A stretch of 64,000 bases of DNA from DASSUW01 sp963803335 (GTDB lineage Bacteria > Actinomycetota > Thermoleophilia > Solirubrobacterales > Solirubrobacteraceae). Each line of letters starts with the position of its first letter. Position 1 is the stretch's first letter. The notes beneath the pieces were generated by a model. It did not search any database. It worked only from the letters and a program-made list of their open reading frames with translations, and was not told the origin of the DNA. The position numbers and the translations under genes are program-made. Positions 8,560 through 16,047 of this stretch are shown here, in pieces. The stretch spans positions 124,001 to 188,000 of the forward strand of contig CAWDME010000016.1 of NCBI GenBank assembly GCA_963803335.1, in the 5' to 3' direction.

Positions 8560-8808
8560 ATGGCTGCCATCTCCGAGCAGCCGCTGCCGGCTGCGCGAAT
8601 CGCCGCACGCCAGATGTGGACGTCGCTGGCGATCGCCATGATGTGGATCGTCGTGCTCGTGGATGCGCTGTTCGGCCCGGACTTCGTGTCGAACAGTGCG
8701 ACGTCCAGCACGACCATCCCGTCGGCGATCTTCGTGGCGCTGTTCGCGTATCTCGGCACGCGCGTGGTCGCGAAGTACGGCTACAGCGACCGCAAAGACG
8801 AGAAGTAG
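8560..8808 (+). CDS. small two-helix membrane protein
   Basis: 82 residues, start set by a near-perfect Shine-Dalgarno sequence. Two hydrophobic segments, about residues 22-38 (LAIAMMWIVVLVDALFG) and 52-66 (IPSAIFVALFAYLGT), are joined by a short polar loop, with a basic C-terminal tail (YGYSDRKDEK). No named family was recognised. The stop codon abuts the stop codon of the convergent cupin gene with no space between. The strong ribosome binding site suggests high translation, unlike most neighbours, which look leaderless or coupled. Confidence 0.7.
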   Translation: MAAISEQPLPAARIAARQMWTSLAIAMMWIVVLVDALFGPDFVSNSATSSTTIPSAIFVALFAYLGTRVVAKYGYSDRKDEK

Positions 8809-9159
8809 TCAGTCCTTGAGGCCGATGCGGCGGTCAAAGCCCGCCGGAGCGTGGATGTTGAGCATCCGCACGGGCGCGTCCGTGTCGTTGCGGAACCCGT
8901 GCGAGACGCCGGCAGGGGCGAGGACGAACGTCCCCGGTCCGGCGACCGCCTCCTCGTCGCCGAAGAAGAACGTCATCTCGCCCTCGAGGACGTAGAACGC
9001 GTCGTCCTCGCCGTCGTGCACGTGCTCCTCGAGCACGCGCCCCGCGGTGATCTCGATGATCCCGAACGTGAACCGTGGCGTGTCCGCGGTCCGCGCCAGG
9101 AACTCGACGTTCCCGACGCGGTGCCCCTGCCCGGGCGGGATGACGATCGGCGCGGTCAC
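8809..9159 (-). CDS. cupin domain protein
   Basis: 116 residues, GTG start. A single small cupin barrel: motif 1 is EEHVHDGEDDAFYVLEGE (His, His, Glu-type metal ligands) and motif 2 is GPGTFVLAPAGVSHGFRND with the final His. Proteins of this size may be metal-dependent isomerases or dioxygenases, or sugar- or ligand-binding proteins; nothing here decides which. It stands alone and faces the small membrane protein gene. Confidence 0.85.
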   Translation of the reverse strand: MTAPIVIPPGQGHRVGNVEFLARTADTPRFTFGIIEITAGRVLEEHVHDGEDDAFYVLEGEMTFFFGDEEAVAGPGTFVLAPAGVSHGFRNDTDAPVRMLNIHAPAGFDRRIGLKD

Positions 9160-9313
9160 GCCCTCGATCGTGCCATAGCCGTGGCCGGCGGGCCCGTCAC
9201 ATGCCCGACATCACTGTTCTCACCGCTGCGGCGACGGCTGGGCCATCGGCGAGTCTCATCGGCATGCTTGTCCCCGCCACCAAACCGCGACACCACCGAA
9301 CTGAGAGGCCCCC

Positions 9314-10087
9314 ATGAGCCAGCCACGACCCACCGATCCGATCGGATCCATTGGATGGACCGAACGCACCGGGGGAGTGCTGACCGCTCGGGAATGCCTC
9401 ACACTTGCCCGGCCCCTGCTGCGGGGGGAGCTCAGCATTCTTGCCGGCCGTCTCGCGATGGTGCTCCGCATGCACTCGGGACGCCGGAGCTCCATCGATC
9501 CGGCGAGCCTGGTGCCTCCCGACTCCGCTCTCGCAAGAGATGCCGAGGTCGCCGCGCAGGATCTCTTGACACCGGTACTCCTCAACCATTCCAGTCGTGC
9601 CTACACGTGGGGCGCGGCCATCGCCGCGCTTCACGGGATCACGTTCGACCGTGAGCTCCTGTACCTGGCTGCAATGTTCCACGACACCGGGATCCCGAGC
9701 CCGGTGCCCGACGTCGACTTCACGGTTCGCAGCGCCGCGGTGGCACGCGAGTTCACCGACAGCCACAACGTGCCTGCCGATAGCCGCGAGCTCGTGGCAA
9801 ACGCGATCGCCATGCACCACACCCCCGGCGTTGGCCTCGAATCCGGTGCCGAGGCCTACCTCCTATCTGCCGGCGCAGGCGTCGATGTGTTCGGCCTACG
9901 CAGCAACGAGCTACCCGATGCAGTCCGCCAGAGCGTCATCGAGGAGTACCCGCGGTTGGGCTTCAAGCGGGAGTTCGCCGGGCTGCTCCGAGCCGAGGCC
10001 AAGCAAGTCCCTCGTGGCCGCGCCTGGTACCTGCACCGCTTCGCCGTGAGCGACCTGAGCATTCGGCTCGCGCCCTTCCGTGATTGA
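9314..10087 (+). CDS. HD-domain metal-dependent hydrolase
   Basis: 257 residues from ATG 9314. The HD motif is MFHDTGIPSP near residue 121, preceded by NHSSRAYTWGAA (first His) and followed by IAMHHTP near residue 160, the arrangement of HD phosphohydrolases and cyanamide-hydratase-like proteins. Codon use differs from all neighbours: roughly a third of the first 35 codons end in A or T (CCA, CGA, GGA, ATT, CTT, ACA), suggesting acquisition from a less GC-rich donor. The 154 bases upstream hold a 38-codon open frame (9201-9317) overlapping the start by ATGA, which I do not call as a gene. Confidence 0.82.
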   Translation: MSQPRPTDPIGSIGWTERTGGVLTARECLTLARPLLRGELSILAGRLAMVLRMHSGRRSSIDPASLVPPDSALARDAEVAAQDLLTPVLLNHSSRAYTWGAAIAALHGITFDRELLYLAAMFHDTGIPSPVPDVDFTVRSAAVAREFTDSHNVPADSRELVANAIAMHHTPGVGLESGAEAYLLSAGAGVDVFGLRSNELPDAVRQSVIEEYPRLGFKREFAGLLRAEAKQVPRGRAWYLHRFAVSDLSIRLAPFRD

Positions 10088-10146
10088 TGTGACGACAACC
10101 GGCAGGACCCGCCCGCCGCGGCGCCGGTCCCTAGCCGAAAAGTCGC

Positions 10147-10671
10147 CTAAGAGGTCGGGCCGTTCTCGGGCAGGCAGTCGTTGAGCTTGTACTTCGTCGC
10201 GAACGGACGGGTGTCGCCGGCGATCTGCGTGAACTGATCGGTGAGGTCCTGCAGCTTGTTGCGGTCGCCGTCGCGCGTCGCGTCCGCGAGGTCCGGGATC
10301 AGGTCGAACGCCTTGTCGATCCCGGCCATGAAGTCGTTCCAGTCCTTCTCGAGGTTCGCGGGCGGCTTGAGGTCGTGCAGCTGGTTGAGGTACGGGTCGT
10401 ATTCCTTCGCCGTCTCCTCGAGCACGTCCGCCACGACCTTCTGCTGCTCCTCGGCGCTGTCGGCCTGCTGGATCTTCTGCTGGATGTCCTGGGCCTTCTC
10501 GTTGATCTTCGCCGAGCCGTCGCGGCAGATCTTGTTGGCCTGGGAGACGAGCTCATCCTGGGACAGCGCGTCTCCGCCGCCGCCGCTGTCTCCGCCGCTC
10601 TTGTCGTCACCGCCGCCGCATCCGGCGAGCAGCGCGAGCGCGACGCCGAGCGTGAGGAGCCATCGAGCCAT
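10147..10671 (-). CDS. secreted lipoprotein, hypothetical
   Basis: 174 residues from ATG 10671. The signal peptide MARWLLTLGVALALLAGC ends in a lipobox (LAGC), so the mature protein is lipid-anchored on the outer face of the membrane. A Gly/Ser/Asp-rich linker of about 20 residues follows, then a helical, charged domain (residues 60-130) with coiled-coil character and a conserved pair of Cys (NKICRDG and NDCLP). The family was not named. A -10 box TAGTCT lies 8 bases before the ATG. It diverges from the DHH phosphoesterase gene across 58 bases. Confidence 0.75.
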   Translation of the reverse strand: MARWLLTLGVALALLAGCGGGDDKSGGDSGGGGDALSQDELVSQANKICRDGSAKINEKAQDIQQKIQQADSAEEQQKVVADVLEETAKEYDPYLNQLHDLKPPANLEKDWNDFMAGIDKAFDLIPDLADATRDGDRNKLQDLTDQFTQIAGDTRPFATKYKLNDCLPENGPTS

Positions 10672-10679
10672 GCCCTCGC

Positions 10680-10685
10680 AGACTA
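10680..10685 (-). promoter_or_regulatory. -10 box, leaderless promoter of lipoprotein gene
   Basis: TAGTCT on the minus strand, 8 bases before ATG 10671. It supports this start over the longer in-frame reading from 10731. Confidence 0.4.
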
Positions 10686-10729
10686 CCCGGCGGCTCAATC
10701 CCGAAAGCCGGTGTGCCGATGCTGTCTCC

Positions 10730-11668
10730 ATGACCCAGCTTCAGGCAGAGCGCTTCCGACTCGTGACGCGCAGTGATTTCGACGGGCTCGTGTGTGCCGC
10801 CCTCCTCAAGCACCTCAACATGCTCGACGACGTCAAGTTCGTCCACCCCAAGGACGTCCAGGACGGCAAGGTCGAGCTCGGCTCGGGCGACATCACCACG
10901 AACCTCCCGTACCACCCCGACGTGCACATCGCCTTCGACCACCATCACTCGGAGACGATCCGCGTGGAGGGCCGCCCGGCCAACCACGTGATCGTGCCGG
11001 GCGCCGAGTCCGCCGCCCGCGTCGTGTACGAGCACTTCGGCGCCGAGGCGACGTTCCCCGGCATCGACGAGCTGATGGACGCCGTCGACAAGGGCGACGC
11101 CGCCCAGTTCGACCTCGACGAGATCCTGCACCCCACCGGCTGGGTCCTCCTCAACTTCCTGATGGACCCGCGCACCGGCCTCGGCCGATTCCGCGACTTT
11201 CGGATCTCCAACTACCAGCTGATGATGGAGCTGATCGACGTCTGCACCACGCTCAGCGTCGAGGAGATCCTCGAGCTGCCGGACGTCGCCGAGCGCGTCG
11301 ACCTCTACCTCGAGCACGCCGACCGCGCGGTCGAGCAGATTCAGCGCAACGCCACAGTGCGCGGGAACCTGGTGGTCCTCGACCTCCGCGACGAAGAGGT
11401 CATCCACCCCACGAACCGCTTCACGATCTACGCGCTGTTCCCCCAGTGCAACATCTCGATCCACGTGCTCTGGGGCCTGCGCCAGCAGAACACCGTGTTC
11501 GCCACCGGCAAGTCGATCATCGATCGCAGCAGCCGCACGAACATCGGTGAGCTGATGCTCTCCTACGGCGGCGGCGGCCACGAGGCGGCCGGCACCTGCC
11601 AGGTCGAGAACGACGAGGCCGTGCGCGTGCTCGGCGAGCTCGTCGAGCGCATCACGCACGACGGCTAG
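10730..11668 (+). CDS. DHH-family phosphoesterase
   Basis: 312 residues from ATG 10730. The N-terminal DHH domain has motif I in TRSDFDGLVCAALL (residues about 10-23) and the DHH box FDHHHS at residues 69-74; the C-terminal DHHA1-like domain ends with GGGGHEAAGTCQV, the substrate-binding glycine loop. Members cleave phosphoester or phosphoanhydride bonds in short RNAs, cyclic dinucleotides, pAp or polyphosphate using two metal ions. The exact substrate cannot be decided. The frame stays open far upstream (to 10241), but that part is antisense to the lipoprotein and not credible. Confidence 0.88.
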   Translation: MTQLQAERFRLVTRSDFDGLVCAALLKHLNMLDDVKFVHPKDVQDGKVELGSGDITTNLPYHPDVHIAFDHHHSETIRVEGRPANHVIVPGAESAARVVYEHFGAEATFPGIDELMDAVDKGDAAQFDLDEILHPTGWVLLNFLMDPRTGLGRFRDFRISNYQLMMELIDVCTTLSVEEILELPDVAERVDLYLEHADRAVEQIQRNATVRGNLVVLDLRDEEVIHPTNRFTIYALFPQCNISIHVLWGLRQQNTVFATGKSIIDRSSRTNIGELMLSYGGGGHEAAGTCQVENDEAVRVLGELVERITHDG

Positions 11669-11681
11669 TTTCCCGGGGGCC

Positions 11682-12308
11682 GTGGAAGCCCCCGACGCCC
11701 ATCTGCGCCGCGCCGACCCCGTGTTGGCGCGGCTCATCGCTGACTACGGCGGCCCGCTGCCGCTCGAGCCGGACTCCCGTGGGCGCCCCGCGGACGCGTA
11801 CGGGGCGCTCGTGCGCGGGATCACCGGGCAGCAGCTGTCGGTCAAGGCCGCCGCTTCGATCTGGGCGCGCTTCCTCGAGCACTACGGCGGGGTGACGCCG
11901 ACCCCGCAGCAGATCCTCGCCGACGACCCCGACGAGCTGCGCGTGGCCGCCGGCTTCTCGCACGCGAAGGTCCGCTACCTGCGCTCGCTGGCCGAGCGCA
12001 TCGTCGCCGGGGAACTCGACCTCGAGCGGCTGCGCGATCTCCCGGACGGCGAGGTGATCCGCGAGCTCACCGCCGTCAAGGGCATCGGCGAGTGGACCGC
12101 GCACATGTTCTTGATGTTCACGCTGCACCGGCCGGACGTGCTCGCCACGGGTGACCTCGGGGTGCGCAACGCAGCGATGCGCGCGTACGGGCTCGACGCC
12201 CTCCCGACAGCGCAGGCGCTGACGGCGCTGGCCGAGCCGTGGCGCCCCTTTCGCACGCGTGCGTGCCTATACCTCTGGCGGAGCCTGCGCAACGAGCCGC
12301 TGCCCTGA
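11682..12308 (+). CDS. AlkA-like DNA-3-methyladenine glycosylase (HhH-GPD)
   Basis: 208 residues, GTG start. This is the HhH-GPD glycosylase core without the AlkA N-terminal domain: LVRGITGQQLSVKAA near residue 45, the helix-hairpin-helix LTAVKGIGEWTAHMF, then TGDLGVRNA with catalytic Asp158. It would remove alkylated bases (3-methyladenine class) in base excision repair. It follows the DHH gene by 13 bases and may be cotranscribed; a TAGTTT 10 bases upstream of the GTG could also serve it directly. Confidence 0.88.
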   Translation: MEAPDAHLRRADPVLARLIADYGGPLPLEPDSRGRPADAYGALVRGITGQQLSVKAAASIWARFLEHYGGVTPTPQQILADDPDELRVAAGFSHAKVRYLRSLAERIVAGELDLERLRDLPDGEVIRELTAVKGIGEWTAHMFLMFTLHRPDVLATGDLGVRNAAMRAYGLDALPTAQALTALAEPWRPFRTRACLYLWRSLRNEPLP

Positions 12309-12314
12309 CGCGGC

Positions 12315-12320
12315 TACCCT
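12315..12320 (+). promoter_or_regulatory. -10 box, leaderless promoter
   Basis: TACCCT, 8 bases before GTG 12329 of the thioredoxin-like lipoprotein gene. Confidence 0.4.
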
Positions 12321-12328
12321 CATCTGCC

Positions 12329-13345
12329 GTGATGAGGAGGCTCGTGCTCGCAACGCTGGCCGGCGGCCTGCTGGCGCTGACCGGCTGCGGCGGTGACAGC
12401 GGCGGTTCCGGCGATCCGGCCCAGCAGGTGCCGGCGAAGGGCGGCCTGCGCGACAAGGTCGTCGCGGCCCAGAACGTGAAGCTGTCGGACTTCCCCGCCA
12501 CCGGCGGCAAGACGCTCCAGCAGGTGGCCGAGGCGGTCAAGGGCGCCGGAACGACCGAGGTCGGCCTCGCCAGCTCCGTCTTCACCGTCGGCAACGACCG
12601 CCTGGCGTTCGGCATGATCGACAAGCAGGGCCAGTTCCTGTACGGGCCGACCGTGGTCTACCTCGCCCCCAACCCGGGCGCGCCGGCGCAGGGCCCGTAC
12701 GCGGCGCCCGCCGACGTGCTGATCACGCAGGGCCGCTACCGATCCCAGCAGTCGGCCGAGGAGACGGATCCGTTCGCCGCCGTCTACGAGTCGCAGGTCA
12801 AGTTCAACCGGAAGGGCCCGTGGGCGGTGCTCGTGGTCACCAAGAACGGCGGCAAGTACGTCGCCGCGCCGTCGCAGGTGCAGGTGACGACCGAGCAGGC
12901 CGACACGATCCCGGACGTCGGTGAGTCGCCGCCGCGCGTGGCGACCGACACGCTCACGTCGGTCAAGGGCAACCAGAAGCTGCTCGACACGCGCGTGCCG
13001 CCGAGCGACATGCACGAGCACTCGCTCGACCAGGTGCTCGGCAAGAAGCCGATCGCGCTGCTGTTCTCGACCCCGCAGCTGTGCCAGTCGCGCGTCTGCG
13101 GCCCGGTCACCGACGTCGCCCTGCAGCTCAAGGCCAAGTACGGCGACCGGATGGAGTTCATCCACCAAGAGGTCTACAAGGACAACGACGTCAACAAGGG
13201 GCTGCGGCCGCCCCTGGAGGCGTTCCACCTGCGCACGGAGCCCTGGCTCTTCGTCATAAACAAGGACGGGAAGGTCACCGCGCGGCTCGAAGGGTCGTTC
13301 GGGGTAACCGCGTTCGAGAACGCGCTGAAGACCGCCTTGCAGTAA
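12329..13345 (+). CDS. lipoprotein with thioredoxin-like domain
   Basis: 338 residues from GTG 12329 (ATG at 12332 is the alternative). Signal peptide with lipobox ALTGC near residue 19. The N-terminal half (about 50-210) reads as an Ig-like or beta-rich region (VFTVGNDRLAFGMIDKQGQF). The C-terminal domain (about 225-335) is thioredoxin-like: KPIALLFSTPQLCQSRVCGPVTD has Cys spaced CxxxxC rather than CxxC, followed by a TEPWLFVINKDGKV strand with cis-Pro. A role as an extracytoplasmic redox or copper-handling (SCO-like) protein is possible but unproven. The next gene, a membrane protein, follows by 7 bases. Confidence 0.75.
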   Translation: MMRRLVLATLAGGLLALTGCGGDSGGSGDPAQQVPAKGGLRDKVVAAQNVKLSDFPATGGKTLQQVAEAVKGAGTTEVGLASSVFTVGNDRLAFGMIDKQGQFLYGPTVVYLAPNPGAPAQGPYAAPADVLITQGRYRSQQSAEETDPFAAVYESQVKFNRKGPWAVLVVTKNGGKYVAAPSQVQVTTEQADTIPDVGESPPRVATDTLTSVKGNQKLLDTRVPPSDMHEHSLDQVLGKKPIALLFSTPQLCQSRVCGPVTDVALQLKAKYGDRMEFIHQEVYKDNDVNKGLRPPLEAFHLRTEPWLFVINKDGKVTARLEGSFGVTAFENALKTALQ

Positions 13346-13352
13346 TCGCCCG

Positions 13353-13937
13353 TTGCGCACAGTCCGCCTCGTCGCCGCGTGTGCCCGACGACGAAGTCGT
13401 CTGGGTATCCCGCTCATCGCCGCGCTGGTAGCGCCGACGCCGGCTGCCGCGCACAGTGGGCTCACCTCGCGCCAGAACCTGCCGATACCGCCGACGATGT
13501 TCGGCGTCGCGGCGGCGGTCGTGCTCGTGTTCGCGTCGCTCCTGTTCGGCGACGTGTTCCGCGCGTTCAGCCCATGGCGGGCGATCGGCCGTGCTACCGG
13601 CGCCGTGCTCGGCCGCCGCGCGCCGGCGCCGTACCCGTATCCAGAGCGGCTCGGGCGCTGGCCGGCCGCGGCCGTGCTGTTCGGCCGCGGCTGGGACCTG
13701 TTCGGGACCGCGGCGTCGAAGATCGACTACTCGCTGCTTAGCCAGAACGGCTTCTGGTACCTCGAGGTGGCGTTCGTGATCGTCGGCCACGTCGCCGCGC
13801 TCACGCTCGCCCACGATCGCGCGCTCGCGCTGTACGGGCAGTCGAAGCTCGCGGTGCGCTCGCAGCTCACGATGCTCGGCGTCATGGTCGCCTTCACCAT
13901 GCTCGCGCTGTGGCTGCTGTTCGAGGCGGGGCGCTAG
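13353..13937 (+). CDS. membrane protein, apparently internally deleted member of a larger family
   Basis: 194 residues. The start (AAAHSGLTSRQNLPIPPTMFG after a signal segment), the middle (LFGDVFRAFSPWRAIGR and YPERLGRWPAA) and the end (WDLFGTAASKIDYSLLSQ, GHVAALTLAHDRAL) each match blocks I recall from actinobacterial membrane proteins of roughly 400-500 residues often labelled fenitrothion hydrolase. Here the blocks are directly joined, so about half of the protein, including several membrane helices, is missing while the frame is kept. A 9-base direct repeat GGCCGCGGC (13664-13672 and 13683-13691) lies at one joint. Function is unknown; it may be a relic or a genuinely short variant. Confidence 0.65.
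   Translation: MRTVRLVAACARRRSRLGIPLIAALVAPTPAAAHSGLTSRQNLPIPPTMFGVAAAVVLVFASLLFGDVFRAFSPWRAIGRATGAVLGRRAPAPYPYPERLGRWPAAAVLFGRGWDLFGTAASKIDYSLLSQNGFWYLEVAFVIVGHVAALTLAHDRALALYGQSKLAVRSQLTMLGVMVAFTMLALWLLFEAGR
13664..13691 (+). repeat. 9-base direct repeat at presumed deletion joint
   Basis: GGCCGCGGC occurs at 13664-13672 and 13683-13691, inside the shortened membrane protein gene, where two normally distant sequence blocks meet. In such GC-rich DNA a 9-base repeat is only weak evidence of a slip or recombination joint. Confidence 0.35.
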
Positions 13938-13952
13938 TGCGCGTGCGCACTA
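13935..13952. terminator. perfect dyad joining two convergent stop codons
   Basis: TAGTGCGC-GT-GCGCACTA, 8-base arms without mismatch. The left arm contains the stop of the membrane protein gene (13935-13937) and the right arm the stop of the convergent gene (13950-13952). A compact bidirectional terminator is likely, although no U-tract follows. Confidence 0.45.
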
Positions 13953-14711
13953 CATGACGCGCTGTGGGCGCCCGTGGGCGTCGCCGATCACGATCCGGCC
14001 GCGCTTGTAGTACGCGCCCCACGTGATGGGCTTGCCGGGGGTCAGCAGCACGTAGTCGATGCTTCGCGCGGGTTGCTTGCGCGTGGCCCCGGCGCGGGTG
14101 AGCCGCTCGGGGGCGGCCGTGTCGATCGCCGCGTAGGCAACGGCGGGGCGCGTGCCGGGCGCGCCGCCGGAGCCCAGCTCGCGCAGCTCGCCGTCGGGCG
14201 TGATCTGGACCTGGTGCAGCGTGCGGCCCTTGACGAGCGTCGCGTCGATGCGGTCCGGCGCCACGCGGATCGACAGCGGCCGGCCGAGCTTGGCGGCGCT
14301 GAGCGTCTTGACCGCGGCGGCGAAGTTGGCCTGCCGGATCAGCGACGCGCCTCGCAGGCCGGTGGCGGCCCGCGGCGCGGCCACGTCTGGCGTGATCCGC
14401 TTGATGATGTCGCTGCCCTTCTCGACGGCAGCGTTGCTGACGAGGCCGACGGCGGCGACGATGGCGACGATCACGAGCAGGCTCGCCACCCCGCCGCGCC
14501 GCCGGCGCCGCGGCGCGCGGACGAACTGCGGCCGCTGCGGCGGCGGTGCGGCGACGGCCGGCGCAGGCGGCTCGGGCTCCGCGACCGCCGGCTCGACGGC
14601 CGCGGGCTTCGGCTCCGCCGCCGGCTGCGCCGGGGCAGGGCTCACCGAAGCGCTCAACGCTGCGAGCGGGTCTTCGCCGATCTCGCGGCCGAAGGCGTCG
14701 TACTCGGGCAC
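13950..14711 (-). CDS. membrane-anchored hypothetical protein with Pro/Ala-rich N-terminus
   Basis: 253 residues, GTG start. Residues 1-65 are acidic then Pro/Ala/Glu-rich and disordered (PAPAQPAAEPKPAAVEP); a basic cluster (RAPRRRRRGG) precedes a single membrane helix at about 75-94 (VASLLVIVAIVAAVGLVSNA). The remainder, outside the membrane, is a soluble domain with a GASLIRQANFAAAVKTL helix and several short strands. The topology is that of an anchored cell-surface or sensor-like protein. Not recognised as a named family. It lies 31 bases downstream of the glycoside-hydrolase-like gene and is probably in its operon. Confidence 0.7.
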   Translation of the reverse strand: MPEYDAFGREIGEDPLAALSASVSPAPAQPAAEPKPAAVEPAVAEPEPPAPAVAAPPPQRPQFVRAPRRRRRGGVASLLVIVAIVAAVGLVSNAAVEKGSDIIKRITPDVAAPRAATGLRGASLIRQANFAAAVKTLSAAKLGRPLSIRVAPDRIDATLVKGRTLHQVQITPDGELRELGSGGAPGTRPAVAYAAIDTAAPERLTRAGATRKQPARSIDYVLLTPGKPITWGAYYKRGRIVIGDAHGRPQRVM

Positions 14712-14742
14712 CCGCGAATAGCAGCGCAGCGGGCGCGCGCGG

Positions 14743-15987
14743 TCAACCGCCGTTCGGGGAGCATGTGCTCGCCGGCGGCGGGTCGTCCGGCGCGCGGTCG
14801 CCGCCCCACGCCTGCCACTCGGCGAGCGCCGGCCGGGCGCGGGCGAGGTCCGTCGTCACGAGCCCGGTCGGGAACCGGTCGTCCTCGCGGAACGTGAACT
14901 GGACGGCGACGGTCACGCGCGGGTCGCGGTACCAGTCGAGCAGGCGCCGGTGCAGCAGCCGGCAGCCCTGCGCCGCGCTGGTGATCCCGCGCGCGAGCGA
15001 CAGGCCGCCCGGCGCCGGGCCGACGCCGGTCTCGGTGATCCAGACGACGTGGGGCTGCGGGCAGTGGCGAGCGGCGAGCTCCCGCTTCACCACCGCCACC
15101 GGGTCCGTGCCGCCGATGTACGCGTGCTGGGACCACACGCGGCTCGCGCACACGACCGAGCGCGGCAGCGCGCGGATCATCTCGGGCAGCGAGCTCGCGA
15201 TCGCGGTCGGCTCCCGGAAGCCGGCCGTCTCGCCGAGCACGAGCTCGGCGTCACCGATCGCCGGCTGTGCGGCGCGCGCGAACTTCACATACGTGCGCGC
15301 GGCGAGCGACGGTGAGGCGGGGTCGCAGTCGCGGCGTTGCGGCGCGAGCGCGGCCGGGTGGTTCGGCTCGTTCCACGGGCTCACGTAGCGGACGTCGGCG
15401 CCGTCGGCGCGCGCCTCGGCCAACGTCGCCTCGACGAGCCGCCGGTAGGCGGGGAGCGCGTCGGGGCGCGGGGAGCCGGCGGTGGGCGACACGCCGCGCG
15501 TACAGCCCGACGGCTGCGCCATCGCCCACGCCGGCAGGCCCACGAACACCACCATTGCCCGCGCGCCGCGCGCCGCGATCGCCCGGAACTCGTCGCGCAG
15601 GCCGCCGAACGACGCGCACGGGCCCTTGTCGCGTACGCAGCCGTTGTCGAGGGTCGTGAAGCTCGGGGGCTTGGCGGGGTCCGGCTGGACGAGCGACCAT
15701 GGGACCATCACCCGGTAGAGCTGCGGGCGCATGCGCACGAGCTGCTCGCGCCAGCGTCCCCACGCCGCGTCGATCGCGGGCCCGGGCAGCTCGGCGATCA
15801 GGTTGGCGTTCTCCTCGGTCAGTCCCACGGCCAGCGACCCGCCGGGCACCGGCCGGTCGAGCACGAGCGGCGCCGGTTTCCGGTGCGGCGCGGGCGGCCG
15901 TGGCTCCTCGCCGCCGCGCGTGAGCAGCAGCGCCACCAGCGCAGCGGCGACCACGAGCACCCCGGCCCCAAACCAGCGAAACCACAC
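14743..15987 (-). CDS. membrane-anchored clan-A glycoside hydrolase-like protein
   Basis: 414 residues, GTG start. An N-terminal membrane anchor (WFGAGVLVVAAALVALLLT) is followed by a Pro-rich linker and a TIM-barrel domain. The general acid/base is in SPWNEPNHP (Glu207, NEP motif of clan GH-A) and the nucleophile candidate is in VWITETGVG (Glu319). This resembles GH39/GH5-type enzymes acting on plant or cell-wall glycans outside the cell; the family number is uncertain. A TAGTCT -10 box 6 bases upstream indicates a leaderless message. It is divergent from the GH3 gene. Confidence 0.8.
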   Translation of the reverse strand: MWFRWFGAGVLVVAAALVALLLTRGGEEPRPPAPHRKPAPLVLDRPVPGGSLAVGLTEENANLIAELPGPAIDAAWGRWREQLVRMRPQLYRVMVPWSLVQPDPAKPPSFTTLDNGCVRDKGPCASFGGLRDEFRAIAARGARAMVVFVGLPAWAMAQPSGCTRGVSPTAGSPRPDALPAYRRLVEATLAEARADGADVRYVSPWNEPNHPAALAPQRRDCDPASPSLAARTYVKFARAAQPAIGDAELVLGETAGFREPTAIASSLPEMIRALPRSVVCASRVWSQHAYIGGTDPVAVVKRELAARHCPQPHVVWITETGVGPAPGGLSLARGITSAAQGCRLLHRRLLDWYRDPRVTVAVQFTFREDDRFPTGLVTTDLARARPALAEWQAWGGDRAPDDPPPASTCSPNGG

Positions 15988-15993
15988 GGTTCC

Positions 15994-15999
15994 AGACTA
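15994..15999 (-). promoter_or_regulatory. -10 box, leaderless promoter of GH-like gene
   Basis: TAGTCT on the minus strand, 6 bases before GTG 15987. Confidence 0.4.
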
Positions 16000-16047
16000 T
16001 GCGGACGGGGTAGGGGTCCCTGCGCAAGGGGATCGAGGGAGGAATTC

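Noticed and set aside
9201..9317. 38-codon plus-strand frame overlapping the HD hydrolase start by ATGA
   Set aside because: No family, no clear ribosome site, and composition like the foreign neighbour; could be a leader peptide, but nothing supports it.
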